From the NCBI GenBank assembly GCA_034679345.1, contig JAXDAY010000009.1, forward strand, positions 1 through 64,000: a stretch of DNA of 64,000 nt. Reading direction: 5' to 3'. Each line of letters starts with the position of its first letter. Position 1 is the stretch's first letter. The stretch comes from JAXDAY01 sp034679345 (GTDB taxonomy: Bacteria; Eisenbacteria; RBG-16-71-46; CAIMUX01; VGJL01). Below, piece after piece: positions 53,549-63,010 of this stretch. Both the position numbers and the translations under genes were made by a program. Below the pieces are notes generated by a model, which worked only from the letters and a program-made list of their open reading frames with translations, was not told the origin of the DNA and made no database searches.

Positions 53549-53758
53549 CTAGTCTTTCACGGGCAGGACGTGGATCGCCTTGATGATCAGCTGGACTTCG
53601 TCGCCCGGCTTGAGCCCCAGCGACTCGACCGACTCGGTGGTCAGGACCGAGGCCATGTCGACGGGAGCGGTCACCTTGAACTTCACGAGGGACATGACAT
53701 CCCCGGTCTTCACCGATGCGACCTTGGCCGTGATCTTGTTCTGCGCGCCGTACCTCAT
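53549..53758 (-). CDS. Molbindin (Mop/TOBE domain molybdate-binding protein)
   Basis: 69 residues from ATG 53758; a longer upstream frame lacks homology before MRYGAQN. It shows the full Mop domain: NKITAKVASVKTGDVMSLVK, VDMASVLTTESVESLGLKPG and DEVQLIIKAIHVLPVKD. Free-standing Mop proteins of this length form oligomers that store molybdate or tungstate in the cytosol. The start overlaps the stop of a 90-codon frame (ATGA 53755-53758). No molybdate transporter or molybdenum-cofactor gene is nearby. Confidence 0.88.
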   Translation of the reverse strand: MRYGAQNKITAKVASVKTGDVMSLVKFKVTAPVDMASVLTTESVESLGLKPGDEVQLIIKAIHVLPVKD

Positions 53759-54027
53759 CGTCTCCGTCTCCCTCCGGGGTCGCGAAGTCCCCACTCGAGC
53801 CGGATCGCTTCCGGCCACACCCTTTCATACGCACTGCGGTCGGCCCCCGCAAGCAGTTCCAGATCGCATGCCGTGGCGGATCGGAACGTGGTAACTCCGG
53901 GCGCCCAAACCGTAGCGGCCAGGGAGCGTTCGCGCGAGATTCCAGCGAGATCATCAGCGCGCTCGATACAAACCACGCTATCCCCTTCGCATATAATGAT
54001 TTGAGGTGGGGCGAGGCGATCGGGCAA
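53755..54027 (-). CDS. Possible small protein coupled to molbindin
   Basis: 90 codons starting at TTG 54027 and ending in the ATGA overlap with molbindin. The sequence (IIICEGDSVVCIERADDLAG, then RSLAATVWAPGVTTFRSATA) looks like a globular protein until its last residues, GGRRRR. The ribosome binding site is poor (GGATCGGGGGC), the start codon is rare, and no family was recognised. The alternative is a non-coding leader that happens to be open. Confidence 0.35.
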   Translation of the reverse strand: MPDRLAPPQIIICEGDSVVCIERADDLAGISRERSLAATVWAPGVTTFRSATACDLELLAGADRSAYERVWPEAIRLEWGLRDPGGRRRR

Positions 54028-54143
54028 TGCCCCCGATCCGTCAGTTCCGGCTTCCCCCCCTCACGGCCCCGCATTATTGTGCAAACCAAAGCGGCCACCC
54101 ATCCGTAGGGATCGGTCGGCTGACGCCCCTGGGCGACCCGGAT

Positions 54144-54181
54144 CTGCCCACCCCCGTTCACCGTGCGACGGGGGTGGGCAG
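54144..54181 (+). promoter_or_regulatory. 14-bp perfect hairpin in the tricorn-type gene leader
   Basis: CTGCCCACCCCCGT (54144-54157) pairs with ACGGGGGTGGGCAG (54168-54181) around a 10-nt loop. It ends 61 bases before the ATG of the protease, between two divergent genes. With no T-run it could be a terminator of unseen upstream transcription, an attenuator or a protein-binding site. Confidence 0.5.
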
Positions 54182-54242
54182 TCCGTGGATCGGTCCGAAC
54201 CGGGGTGCAATCGGACCCCGCAAATCAAGAAGAGGAGTGGGT

Positions 54243-57200
54243 ATGGACACGACGAGGGACCGGTCTCTGAGCCTGTCCAGATGGATTCAGTCTGCCGTCG
54301 CGATCGCCATGATCATCGGGCTCGCGACAGGAATCGAGGTCGGCGTCGCGGCCGGCCGGTCCGGATACCTCCGCCAGCCGGACATCAGCGGCGATCGAAT
54401 CGTCTTCACCGCGGAAGGGGACCTCTGGACCGTCGCGGTAGACGGGGGAGAAGCCCGCCGGATCACGACCCACCCGGGCACGGAGGCGATGCCGCGATTC
54501 TCTCCCGACGGCAAGTGGATCGCCTTCTCGGGAAACTACGACGGCAACCCTGACGTCTTCGTGATTCCGGCCGAAGGCGGCGAACCGAAGCGGTTGACCT
54601 ATCACCCGGGCGACGACGAGCCCCTCGACTGGTCGGGCGACGGGGGGGAGATCCTCTTCCGTAGCCGTCGGGACCATCCGCATTTCAACCGGGAGCTCTA
54701 CTCCATCCCGGCCCGAGGCGGCGACCCGAGGAAGCTGCCCGTCGGACACATCGTCAACTTCGCCGTCGATCCGCAGTCGGGCCGCTACGCCTTCACGCGA
54801 GTCGGCGGCGGCGGCACCTGGAAGCGGTACCGCGGCGGCAGCAACGACGACATCTGGGTCGGCGATCCCGCGATTGCCGACTACCGGGCCGTGACCGAGT
54901 TCTCGGGCATGGACGACTTCCCCATGTGGCACGGCGGGAAGATCTACTTCCTCTGCGATCAGGGCGGGACGGCCAACATCTGGTCCATGAACCCCGATGG
55001 ATCCAGCCGCCAGAGGCATACCGACTTCGGGAACTGGGACGCCCGCTGGCCAGCGAATGACGAAACGGGCCGGATCGTCTTCATGCTCGCCGGAGACATC
55101 CACCTCTTCGACCCGGCCACGGGAAGCGAGCAGCTCGTCGCCATCGACCTGCCGAGCGAGCAGTCGATCACGCGCACCCGTTACCCGAACGCCGAGCAGT
55201 ACATCACAGGCTACGCCCTTTCCCCCGACGGAGATCGGCTCACGATCGAGGCTCGTGGAGAGATCTTCTCTGTCCCGCGAAAGGACGGCGTGACGTTGCC
55301 GATCACGCGGGGGAGCGGCGCGCGCGAACGCATGTCGAGCTTCGACGCGAAGGGCGAGCGCGTCGTCTACACAACCGATGAGAGCGGCGAGCAGCAGATC
55401 GTCACCGCCGACGCATGGGGGCGCGGCGACGTGAAAGAAGTGACGAAGCCCTTGCCTGGCGTCAACTACTTCCCGCCGATCCTCTCCCCCGACGGGACAT
55501 GGATCGCCTACTCCGACCAGACGCAGACGCTCCATGTCGTCAAGGCCACGGGCGGAGAGCCGCGGAGGGTGGATCGCAGCGAGCAGCTGGAGATCGTCGA
55601 ATACTCATGGAGCCCCGACGGCCGGTGGCTCGCCTACGCGAAGGCGGCCAAGACTGAGTACCGCTCCATATTCATCTACGACACGAAGGATGGGACGGTC
55701 CATCCGATCACGAGTTGGACGACCAACGACTACTCCCCCTCCTGGGATCCAGACGGCCGGTACCTCTACTTCCTGAGCGATCGCACGGTGAATCCGCAGC
55801 TCGGCTGGGTCGATTTTGAGCAGGTCGTGATCGAGTCCACCCGCCCGTACATGGTTCTGCTGCGCGCCGACGTGGAGAACCCCTTCGCGGCGATCCAAGG
55901 ACTGCCGCCAAAGGATGACGCGAAGAAGGAAGAGGGGAAGAACAAGAAGGACGACGAGGAGAAGGACGAGGATGCGAAGCCCGCTCCGGTCGAGATCGAT
56001 TTCGATGGGATTCAAGATCGAGTGATCGAGCTTCCCGTGGAGCCGGGAAACTACTGGGGCTTGAGCGCGACCTCGAAGAAGGTCTACTTCGCCGCCGTGC
56101 CGAGCGAGGGGATTGCGAATCAGGATATCTTCGATGAGCCCAAGCCGAAGACGACGCTCTGGATGTTCGACCTCGAAGAGAAGGAGGCGAAGCCCTTCGT
56201 CCAGGGGATCATGTCCTACGACATCCGTCCGAAGGCAGGGAAAATCGCCTTCATGAAGGGAAAGGGCGAGATCTACATCGTCGATGCGGAGGCTCCTCCG
56301 GGCGAGGATCTCTCCAAGTCGAAGGTCGATCTCGCGGGGCTCGTCATCGAGCTCGATCCCCGCGAGGAGTGGCGCCAGATCTTCCTCGAGGGATGGCGCA
56401 ACATGCGCGACTTCTACTGGGATGCGGGCATGCACGGCGTCGACTGGGACACCGTGCGCAGGCAGTACGAGACGCTGCTCTCGCGCCTGGCCGTCCGTGA
56501 CGACCTGCGCGACCTGATGGCCGAGCTGATCGGCGAGCTCTCCACATCGCACACCTACGTGTGGGGAGGCGATCGCGGCGCGCCCTACCCTCCATCGGTC
56601 TCGACCGGACTACTGGGCGCGGAGATCGTTCGCGAGGGAAGCGCGTTCAAGGTGACGCGCGTGCTGCGGGGCGATCCGGCCGATCGCATCCGATCGCCCC
56701 TCCGCGAGCCGGAAGCGTCGGTGAAGGACGGCGAGTACATCCTCGCGGTCAATCACGAGCAGTTCCAGGCCGATGAGCCTTTCGAGGCGAGTCTCCAGGG
56801 GCTCGCGGGCAAGCCGGTCGTCCTGACGGTGGGCTCCACGCCGGCGGGCACGGGAGCGCGCGAGGTCGTCGTGACGCCGATCGACTTCATGAAGGATGGG
56901 ATGCTGCGTTACGCCGACTGGGTCCGGCGCAACCGGGAATACGTCGCCGAGAAGTCGGGCGGGAAGATCGGCTACCTGCACATTCCCGACATGGGTGGAC
57001 GCGGACTCAAGGAGTTCGACACCTGGTTCTTCCCTCAGCTCGACAAGGAGGGGATGGTCATCGACGCGCGATGGAACGGGGGCGGCTTCGTCTCTCAGCT
57101 CATTCTGGCCCGCCTCGCGCGCAAGCCGGTCTGGTTCGAGCGCGCCCGCGGCGGCGGCACGGGGACCTACCCGTATCGTCTCGTGAACGGCCCCTTCGTC

Positions 57201-57587
57201 TGTCTGACGAACCAGTTCGCCGGATCCGACGGAGACATCTTCCCCGCGGCGATCCAGAAGCTCGCCCTCGGACCCGTGATCGGCAAGCGCTCCTGGGGTG
57301 GTGTGATCGGAATCCGTGGCGTCCGGCCGCTTCAGGACGAGGGCGCGCTCACCCATCCCGAGTTCGCGCCCCTCGATCCGAAGAGGGGCTGGACGATCGA
57401 GAACTACGGAGTCGATCCCGACATCGAGGTCGAGAACCTTCCCCAGGAGCTCGCCCGCGGGGTCGACGCGCAGCTCGATCGAGCCGTTCAGGAGGTGCTG
57501 CGCCTGCACCAGGCGAATCCTCCGTACAAACCGCAGTTCCCGCCGGCGCCGGACCGCAGTCGGGAGGCGTACCGGAAGGAAGGCTGA
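54243..57587 (+). CDS. tri: Tricorn-type protease (S41)
   Basis: 1,114 residues; AAGAAGAGGAG precedes ATG 54243. An N-terminal signal-like helix (SAVAIAMIIGLATGIEVGVAA) is followed by six- and seven-bladed WD40-like propellers (SPDGKWIAFSGNYDGNPDVF, SPDGTWIAYSD, SPDGRWLAYAKAAK), a charged Lys/Glu/Asp linker near 555-580, the C1 domain, a PDZ domain (AEIVREGSAFKVTRVLRGDP), and the C2 protease domain. Catalytic residues are His770 in STSHTYVWGG, Ser995 in NQFAGSDGD and a Glu near PLQDEG. These enzymes degrade proteasome-size peptides or secreted proteins; the hydrophobic start suggests an extracytoplasmic form. Confidence 0.9.
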   Translation: MDTTRDRSLSLSRWIQSAVAIAMIIGLATGIEVGVAAGRSGYLRQPDISGDRIVFTAEGDLWTVAVDGGEARRITTHPGTEAMPRFSPDGKWIAFSGNYDGNPDVFVIPAEGGEPKRLTYHPGDDEPLDWSGDGGEILFRSRRDHPHFNRELYSIPARGGDPRKLPVGHIVNFAVDPQSGRYAFTRVGGGGTWKRYRGGSNDDIWVGDPAIADYRAVTEFSGMDDFPMWHGGKIYFLCDQGGTANIWSMNPDGSSRQRHTDFGNWDARWPANDETGRIVFMLAGDIHLFDPATGSEQLVAIDLPSEQSITRTRYPNAEQYITGYALSPDGDRLTIEARGEIFSVPRKDGVTLPITRGSGARERMSSFDAKGERVVYTTDESGEQQIVTADAWGRGDVKEVTKPLPGVNYFPPILSPDGTWIAYSDQTQTLHVVKATGGEPRRVDRSEQLEIVEYSWSPDGRWLAYAKAAKTEYRSIFIYDTKDGTVHPITSWTTNDYSPSWDPDGRYLYFLSDRTVNPQLGWVDFEQVVIESTRPYMVLLRADVENPFAAIQGLPPKDDAKKEEGKNKKDDEEKDEDAKPAPVEIDFDGIQDRVIELPVEPGNYWGLSATSKKVYFAAVPSEGIANQDIFDEPKPKTTLWMFDLEEKEAKPFVQGIMSYDIRPKAGKIAFMKGKGEIYIVDAEAPPGEDLSKSKVDLAGLVIELDPREEWRQIFLEGWRNMRDFYWDAGMHGVDWDTVRRQYETLLSRLAVRDDLRDLMAELIGELSTSHTYVWGGDRGAPYPPSVSTGLLGAEIVREGSAFKVTRVLRGDPADRIRSPLREPEASVKDGEYILAVNHEQFQADEPFEASLQGLAGKPVVLTVGSTPAGTGAREVVVTPIDFMKDGMLRYADWVRRNREYVAEKSGGKIGYLHIPDMGGRGLKEFDTWFFPQLDKEGMVIDARWNGGGFVSQLILARLARKPVWFERARGGGTGTYPYRLVNGPFVCLTNQFAGSDGDIFPAAIQKLALGPVIGKRSWGGVIGIRGVRPLQDEGALTHPEFAPLDPKRGWTIENYGVDPDIEVENLPQELARGVDAQLDRAVQEVLRLHQANPPYKPQFPPAPDRSREAYRKEG

Positions 57588-57616
57588 TCCGGCGGGGCGG
57601 CTGGCGTCTGCGCGAA

Positions 57617-57651
57617 GAGGCGGCTGCGTCGAAGAGAGGCGCAGCCGCCTC
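57617..57651. terminator. Bidirectional 12-bp perfect hairpin between convergent genes
   Basis: GAGGCGGCTGCG (57617-57628) pairs with CGCAGCCGCCTC (57640-57651) around an 11-nt loop, 29 bases after the protease stop and 12 bases before the mannosidase stop. A short T-run (CTTTCCTC) lies on the plus-strand side. Confidence 0.7.
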
Positions 57652-57662
57652 TGGCGCTTTCC

Positions 57663-60600
57663 TCAGCGCGCGTTGTGGAAGAGCCAGGCCGCGGGAATCG
57701 GCTGTCGCTCGAGTCCCGGGCCTTCGATCTCGAGATCGAGCGCGGCATCCCCGGGCGCCTGGAACATGCGCACCTCGATCGCGTGGTGACCCGCCTGCAG
57801 CGCGACCGTCGCGCTGCGCTCCGTGCGCCCGTGAAGCCCGTCGTTGTCGATCACGACCTCGCCGTCCAGAAGCAGCGCGCTTCCATCGTCCGAGGCGAGG
57901 TGAAACTCGTAGAGCCCGTCCTCAGGCATGCGCACGAACCCGGTGAAGTCGAGCGCGTAATACTCCGGCCGCGCGGAGGGCGGGATCGCCACGGACTCGA
58001 CGACCTCCGATCGCTTCGGTTCGAGCGTCCCGAAGTCGGGCAGCTTGCGCCACTCGCCTTCGAAGGAGCGGCAGAGGAGCCCGGGGCGGACGGCGGATGC
58101 TTCGATTGCGGGACGAGGCGTCAGCCTCGTGAAGGCCTCCCAGGCAACGAACGAGTCGTCCATGTCGGGCGCGATGGCGCGCGCTTTGAGAGTCGTCGTC
58201 TCACGAATCGTGATCGGGCCATCGTAGAGCGCAGAGGCGCCGCTCGGCGCCGTGCCGTCCAGCGTGTAGCGGATCTCGGCGCCGGGATTGGGAGATGAGA
58301 GCGCGACTCGGGTCTCCTCCAGGAACTCCCGGCGCGCGGCGCCGATCTTGACCATGCTTCGCTTCGGGATCTCGATCAGCGGACTCGCGACGCGCAGCCC
58401 CTCGCGCGGCCCTGCGATCGCCGTCGCCGCGAGGACGCGGATGCGTCCGTCCTCCGGAAGCCGGAGCCGGCGCGCGCCGGGCGGCAGATCGATGCGGTAC
58501 CGGCAGAAGTGGGCGAAGGCGTAAGCCTCGCGTCCTCCGTCGGCTTCGTGCGTATGCGTGCCGACCCAGGCGATCGGAGCCGGCTTCGTGTAGGCCGGGG
58601 CGATTCGATCGGGCTCGTGACGCAGCTCGCCTCCCGCGAGCCGATCGTCCCATTGGGCGATCGGCTCGGCCCAGTCCTGGATCCAGAGGCGATGACGGCG
58701 GCCGTCGATCGTGAAGTCCGCCCCGCGATCGCCTCCGACGGAGGCCGCGATGAGCTCGATCGAAGCGAAGCCTTCGGGGATCGGAATCTCCTGCGCCCGG
58801 CAGGTGAGGACATTCGCCTCGCCCGCGCCGCGAGGACCGGTTTCGAAGGGGATCCCCCCACAGACGAGCCGTGAGGGCAGCAACTCGCCGGGGAGCGTGC
58901 GCCCGGCGCCGTCGAAATCGGCTTCGCCTGGGGTCCCATGGTCCGTGATCCCGGCGAGGTCGTACGGGAGCGGGATCGGCCGGGCGCGCGGGCGCGCCAG
59001 AGTCGCGGGAGGGTCGGCCAGGCGGACTGCGAAGCTCCGCGGCTCGTAGGCTTCGAGGCAGGAGACGACCGCGCCGCCCGAGAGCGCGCATGCGCCGATC
59101 GGCTCTTCCATGCCGTTCACTTCCCATGCGCGTTCGATTCCGCGCGCGAACGCGATGCGCGCGCCCCCGACGCGCGCATCCGTCAGGTTCTGCAACCGAA
59201 CGATGATCGCATCCCCGGCCTCGGAGAGCTTGACCGCGCGGATGGCGATCCCGGGATTCCCAGGGAAGACGGTCCGCGCTGAGCGCCCCCAGGCGTGGGG
59301 CGCTTCCGGAGTCGCCTCGAATCCCACACGCGCGAGGGAGAAGGAGCGCCCCAGCGGACCGTCGTGCCGCGAGGATTGGAAGGCGCGGATCGGTTGGTTC
59401 AATCGCTCGGCCTCCCAGGAGGTCGCCGGATGGCCCGCGCCGCGGGGCGCGCCGCAGATCGCGATCGTCACGCGATGCGTCCCCAGATCGTTCGACTTCT
59501 GATCCTCGACCCACTTCCAGCGATCGTTCACGCGCGGGGTGTGCGCGAGCGTGAGCCGAAGAGTGTGATCGTCGGGCATGTCCCACCCGTGGCGGCTGTC
59601 GTTCAGGACTGCGACGCGGTATCCGTCCTGACGGTCGTCGATGGCTGCCCATTGCTGCGCTGGGACCTCGTAGAGCTTCTTCGTGTTCACGGAGCGGTGG
59701 ATCGTCCCCACGCCCAGGTCGTAGACGGCCGAGTCGCTCCGCGCGGCCAGGGGAAATGCGGCCTTCAGGAGCGTCCCCGGGGTCCGCCAGTCGATCTCGT
59801 TCTCGATCTCCACGCGATCGCTCCCGGCGGCGAGGCGGACGACCTGGCGGAAGGTGGAGCCTTCCGCCTCCCGCACGATCTCGAGCGCCGCGGCGGCCGG
59901 TCCGCTTTCGAGGACGCGCACGCGCGCCGGCGATCCCGCCACGGCGCGGGGAGGACTCATCAGATCGTCGTAGTCGATCTCCCACGCGGCCCAATCGTAG
60001 GGCTCGTCGTCGATCAGCTGCAGCGTCGCGGGCGCAGAGAGCAGCTCGCGCGCGGCCGCCTTGTCGTAGATGCGCGAGATATCGCCCGCGGCATTCAGAT
60101 CGACGCGGTAGCGATTGTTCTCGATCCCGTCGGCCCGGACCCGGACGCCCGTCGCGATGCCGCAGGGCGCGCCCGACAAACGGAGATCGTAAACGGCGAA
60201 TCCAACCGAGGGGACCTGCGCGACGAAGCGAACCTGGGCGCGCGACGCATCGATCCGCCGGATCTGGCAGGGGACTTCCACCCCGTCGGGATCGAGGACC
60301 CGCGCCGCGAGCGTGGACGACCCGTCCAGGTCGACGATCGCCTCGGCGAGATCGATCCGCTCCGTGCCCGCGGGGTTATAGAGCACGATCGGCGTCCCCT
60401 TCACCCGCGTGTCGAGCCCGGAGGCGACCGAGCCGACGGCGGCCTCGAGAACGGAGGCGAACCGGTTCAGAGCGATCGCCTCGTCGTTCCACGAGAACGC
60501 GTACGCTTCGGGGATCGAGGTCCCGGTCAGATCGTCGTGGAACTGGTGCCACAGGAAGCGGATCCAGGCCTCGGTGAGCTCCTCTTTCGGGTACTCCAGC

Positions 60601-61637
60601 CCGCCGAGCCACGCGGCGGCCACGCTCGCGCGCTCGGCCGCGTCGGCGAGCTTCTCGTTCTTGCGGTTCCACCATTTCATCGCCGCCTGCGAGGTGTAGC
60701 AGCCCGCTCCGTGATCGGTCATGAGCAACTCGCCGCGATAGCGTGGGAGGCGCGCGCGCGCCGCCGCGGGCATCGCCGTGAGATCGCGGGCGAGCTGATC
60801 GGAGGCGACGCTCATCACGCGCACCGGCCCGTCTCCGCGCATGCTCTTCTCCAGCCACGCCACGGAGCCGTCGGTGGGGGCGCCCCCCGTGTCCCCCGTT
60901 CCGAAGTAGCGCATGGCGGCGTAGACGCCCGAGGCGGCGCCCTGCTTCTCCACATCGGCGACAACGGCGGAGTCGGCGCTCAGGTCGCCCTCGATGCGGC
61001 TCACATAGGCGCCGGGGTTCAGCGCCGCGACGAGCGTCGAGCCGTCGACTCCCTCCCAGAGCCCGATGTCGAAGGGAACCCCGGCGGCCGATCCCCAGGT
61101 GAGCTTCTGCGTGGAGAAGCCCGTGATCCCGCAGTGCGCCGCGACCGACGGCAGGGCGTACCCGAAGCCGAAGCAATCGGGCAGGAAGACGTCGCGGCTC
61201 CGCGCTCCGAACTCGCGCTTGAAATAGCCGTTGCCGTAGAGAGCGTGGCGGATGAGCGACTCCGGCGATGGGATGTTCGTGTCGACCGCATCGACCCAGG
61301 AGCCCGCCACCCTCCATCGACCGTCGCGGACATAGCCGCGCAGGCGATCGAACTCCTCGGGATAGTACTCCTGCATCAGCATGTAGCGAAACGCGCCCTC
61401 GAAGCTGAAGACGTAGCCGGGATACTTCTCGAAGAGGGCGAAGTTGTCGTGGAGGGTCGCCGGGATGTATTCGTCGATCGTCTCGCGGATGGTCCATCGC
61501 CATTGCGTGTCGAGGTGAGATGTGCCGACGACGTAGAGGCGTCGATCGGGCGCGTCGACGGGGGTGAACGCTCCGAAAGCGGAGGTCGCGGCGAGGGCCG
61601 CGAGCGCGAGGAACGACCCGCATGGTGCTCGTTTCAT
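57663..61637 (-). CDS. Exported GH38 alpha-mannosidase with CHB_HEX-like and PA14 domains
   Basis: 1,324 residues; GGGAGGAGAGATC precedes ATG 61637, which overlaps the permease stop (ATGA). A signal peptide (LALAALAATSAFGA) is followed by a GH38 domain with zinc residues His41 and Asp43 in GTSHLDTQWRW, the catalytic nucleophile Asp154 in LPDCFGFG and the tail DLTGTSIPEAYAFSWND. Middle beta domains follow (GH38 C-terminal), then a chitobiase-type segment SPNPGAEIRYTLDGTAPSGA and a PA14 domain at about 1200-1315 (SARPEYYALDFTGFVRMPED, FHLASDDGSALLLDG), which binds sugar. Bacterial GH38 enzymes are usually cytosolic, so export is unusual. It trims mannosides retaining configuration, feeding the coupled ABC transporter. 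Confidence 0.88.
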   Translation of the reverse strand: MKRAPCGSFLALAALAATSAFGAFTPVDAPDRRLYVVGTSHLDTQWRWTIRETIDEYIPATLHDNFALFEKYPGYVFSFEGAFRYMLMQEYYPEEFDRLRGYVRDGRWRVAGSWVDAVDTNIPSPESLIRHALYGNGYFKREFGARSRDVFLPDCFGFGYALPSVAAHCGITGFSTQKLTWGSAAGVPFDIGLWEGVDGSTLVAALNPGAYVSRIEGDLSADSAVVADVEKQGAASGVYAAMRYFGTGDTGGAPTDGSVAWLEKSMRGDGPVRVMSVASDQLARDLTAMPAAARARLPRYRGELLMTDHGAGCYTSQAAMKWWNRKNEKLADAAERASVAAAWLGGLEYPKEELTEAWIRFLWHQFHDDLTGTSIPEAYAFSWNDEAIALNRFASVLEAAVGSVASGLDTRVKGTPIVLYNPAGTERIDLAEAIVDLDGSSTLAARVLDPDGVEVPCQIRRIDASRAQVRFVAQVPSVGFAVYDLRLSGAPCGIATGVRVRADGIENNRYRVDLNAAGDISRIYDKAAARELLSAPATLQLIDDEPYDWAAWEIDYDDLMSPPRAVAGSPARVRVLESGPAAAALEIVREAEGSTFRQVVRLAAGSDRVEIENEIDWRTPGTLLKAAFPLAARSDSAVYDLGVGTIHRSVNTKKLYEVPAQQWAAIDDRQDGYRVAVLNDSRHGWDMPDDHTLRLTLAHTPRVNDRWKWVEDQKSNDLGTHRVTIAICGAPRGAGHPATSWEAERLNQPIRAFQSSRHDGPLGRSFSLARVGFEATPEAPHAWGRSARTVFPGNPGIAIRAVKLSEAGDAIIVRLQNLTDARVGGARIAFARGIERAWEVNGMEEPIGACALSGGAVVSCLEAYEPRSFAVRLADPPATLARPRARPIPLPYDLAGITDHGTPGEADFDGAGRTLPGELLPSRLVCGGIPFETGPRGAGEANVLTCRAQEIPIPEGFASIELIAASVGGDRGADFTIDGRRHRLWIQDWAEPIAQWDDRLAGGELRHEPDRIAPAYTKPAPIAWVGTHTHEADGGREAYAFAHFCRYRIDLPPGARRLRLPEDGRIRVLAATAIAGPREGLRVASPLIEIPKRSMVKIGAARREFLEETRVALSSPNPGAEIRYTLDGTAPSGASALYDGPITIRETTTLKARAIAPDMDDSFVAWEAFTRLTPRPAIEASAVRPGLLCRSFEGEWRKLPDFGTLEPKRSEVVESVAIPPSARPEYYALDFTGFVRMPEDGLYEFHLASDDGSALLLDGEVVIDNDGLHGRTERSATVALQAGHHAIEVRMFQAPGDAALDLEIEGPGLERQPIPAAWLFHNAR

Positions 61638-63010
61638 GATCTCTCCTCCCTGTCATCCTCACGCGCCTTGCGCCGGAATCCCAGCAGGCCGCGGTGCTTC
61701 AATCGATCGAGAAGGACCGCCCCGAGGATCACGAGGCCAAGGACCACCTTCTGCGTGTAGGATTCGACGTTCGTGAGGTTCATCCCGTTCTGGATGACGG
61801 CGATGATGAAGGCCCCGATCAGCGTCCCGAGGATCTTCCCCTCGCCGCCGCTCAGCGAAGTGCCGCCCACCACGACCGCCGCGATCACATAGAGCTCGTA
61901 CATGAGGCCGTAGGTCGGCGCCCCGCTCTTGAGCTGCGAGGCCATGACGACCCCGCCCAGCCCCGCGAGCATCCCGGTCAGCGTGTAGACGAAGAGGAGC
62001 ACCCGTCGCACGGGGACTCCGGCCAGACGCGCCGCCTCCGCGTTGCCGCCCACCGCATAGATGTGCCGGCCCAGGATCGTCCGCGACATGAGCAGATGGG
62101 CGGCGAGGAAGAGCGCCGCCATCAGGATGACCGCGTAGGGCACACCGAGGAGCGGATCGGCGCCGCGGCCAAGGGTCACGAACGAATCGGGGACCTGATA
62201 GATCGGCTTTCCCTTCGAGAGGATATAGGCGATCCCGCTGGCGACCTGCATCATCCCCAGGGTCGCGATGAAGGGGGGCACGCCGAAGCGCGTGATCGTG
62301 AAGCCCGAGAAGATCCCGAAGAGCCCGCAGAGGAGGACTGCGCCCGCGCCGGCCAGCAAGATCGCGCCCGTGCCGGCTCCGGCCCCGCCCATCGGCGCGA
62401 TCAGCCCGGCGCAGGCGACGGCCGCGAGGGCGACGAGACTGCCCACGGAAAGGTCGATTCCTCCGGTGATGATCACCATCGTCATTCCGACGGCGAGGAT
62501 CGCGATCACGCTGATCTGATTGGCGATGTTGCGGATGTTGTCCCTGAGGAGGAAGGTGGGCCACCGGTAAGAGGCCGGGGTGCGGATCTCCGCCTGCGCG
62601 AGGGGGGGGAAGTCGGCCAGGATCCCGCGCACCACGGCAGCGTAGCTGCGCGGCGTGAGGACGACCGGGGGCGATCCGCCGCCGGCCGCGGCGATCGCCT
62701 CGATCCGGCGGCGCAGCAGGGCCGGATCGCCCGCCGCCGTCTCGAGCGACGAGACGCCGCGGCGCCGCAGCTCGGCCGTGAGCGTCCGCACGAACTCGGC
62801 GTCCTCCTCACTTCCCCTCGCGGCCACGAGGTACCGCGCGGAGCCCGGAATTTCTCGCGGAAGGCTCTTCAGGATCGCGCGCGCCGCGGACGCTCCCTCC
62901 GGGGTTTGCTCCCGCACCGTGGCGGCGGAGAAGAAGGCGGCGAGCAACAGGAGCACGAGGAGCATCCCGTAGCTCGAGAGAAGCCGGCGAATCGACGCGC
63001 CGGCCTTCAT
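61634..63010 (-). CDS. CUT2-type sugar ABC transporter permease with an extra periplasmic domain
   Basis: 458 residues, against about 320 usual for RbsC-like permeases. The core shows the family motifs AVGMTMVIITGGIDLSVGSL, ITRFGVPPFIATLGMMQVAS, GGNAEAARLAGVPVRRVLLF and LSGGEGKILGTLIGAFII. About 115 residues (33-150) are inserted between the first two helices: RAILKSLPREIPGSARYLVA, then EFVRTLTAELRRRGVSSLET and ALLRRRIEAIAAAGGGS, an alternating beta/alpha pattern like a small flavodoxin fold. It overlaps both neighbours by ATGA (61634-61637 and 63007-63010), so ATPase, permease and mannosidase are one coupled operon. Confidence 0.88.
   Translation of the reverse strand: MKAGASIRRLLSSYGMLLVLLLLAAFFSAATVREQTPEGASAARAILKSLPREIPGSARYLVAARGSEEDAEFVRTLTAELRRRGVSSLETAAGDPALLRRRIEAIAAAGGGSPPVVLTPRSYAAVVRGILADFPPLAQAEIRTPASYRWPTFLLRDNIRNIANQISVIAILAVGMTMVIITGGIDLSVGSLVALAAVACAGLIAPMGGAGAGTGAILLAGAGAVLLCGLFGIFSGFTITRFGVPPFIATLGMMQVASGIAYILSKGKPIYQVPDSFVTLGRGADPLLGVPYAVILMAALFLAAHLLMSRTILGRHIYAVGGNAEAARLAGVPVRRVLLFVYTLTGMLAGLGGVVMASQLKSGAPTYGLMYELYVIAAVVVGGTSLSGGEGKILGTLIGAFIIAVIQNGMNLTNVESYTQKVVLGLVILGAVLLDRLKHRGLLGFRRKAREDDREERS

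Noticed and set aside
59295..61760. An 821-codon plus-strand open frame opposite the mannosidase
   Set aside because: It lies antisense to a gene with clear GH38 and PA14 motifs, is rich in Arg, Gly and Asp without domain pattern, and has no ribosome binding site. Such long antisense frames are expected in GC-rich DNA.
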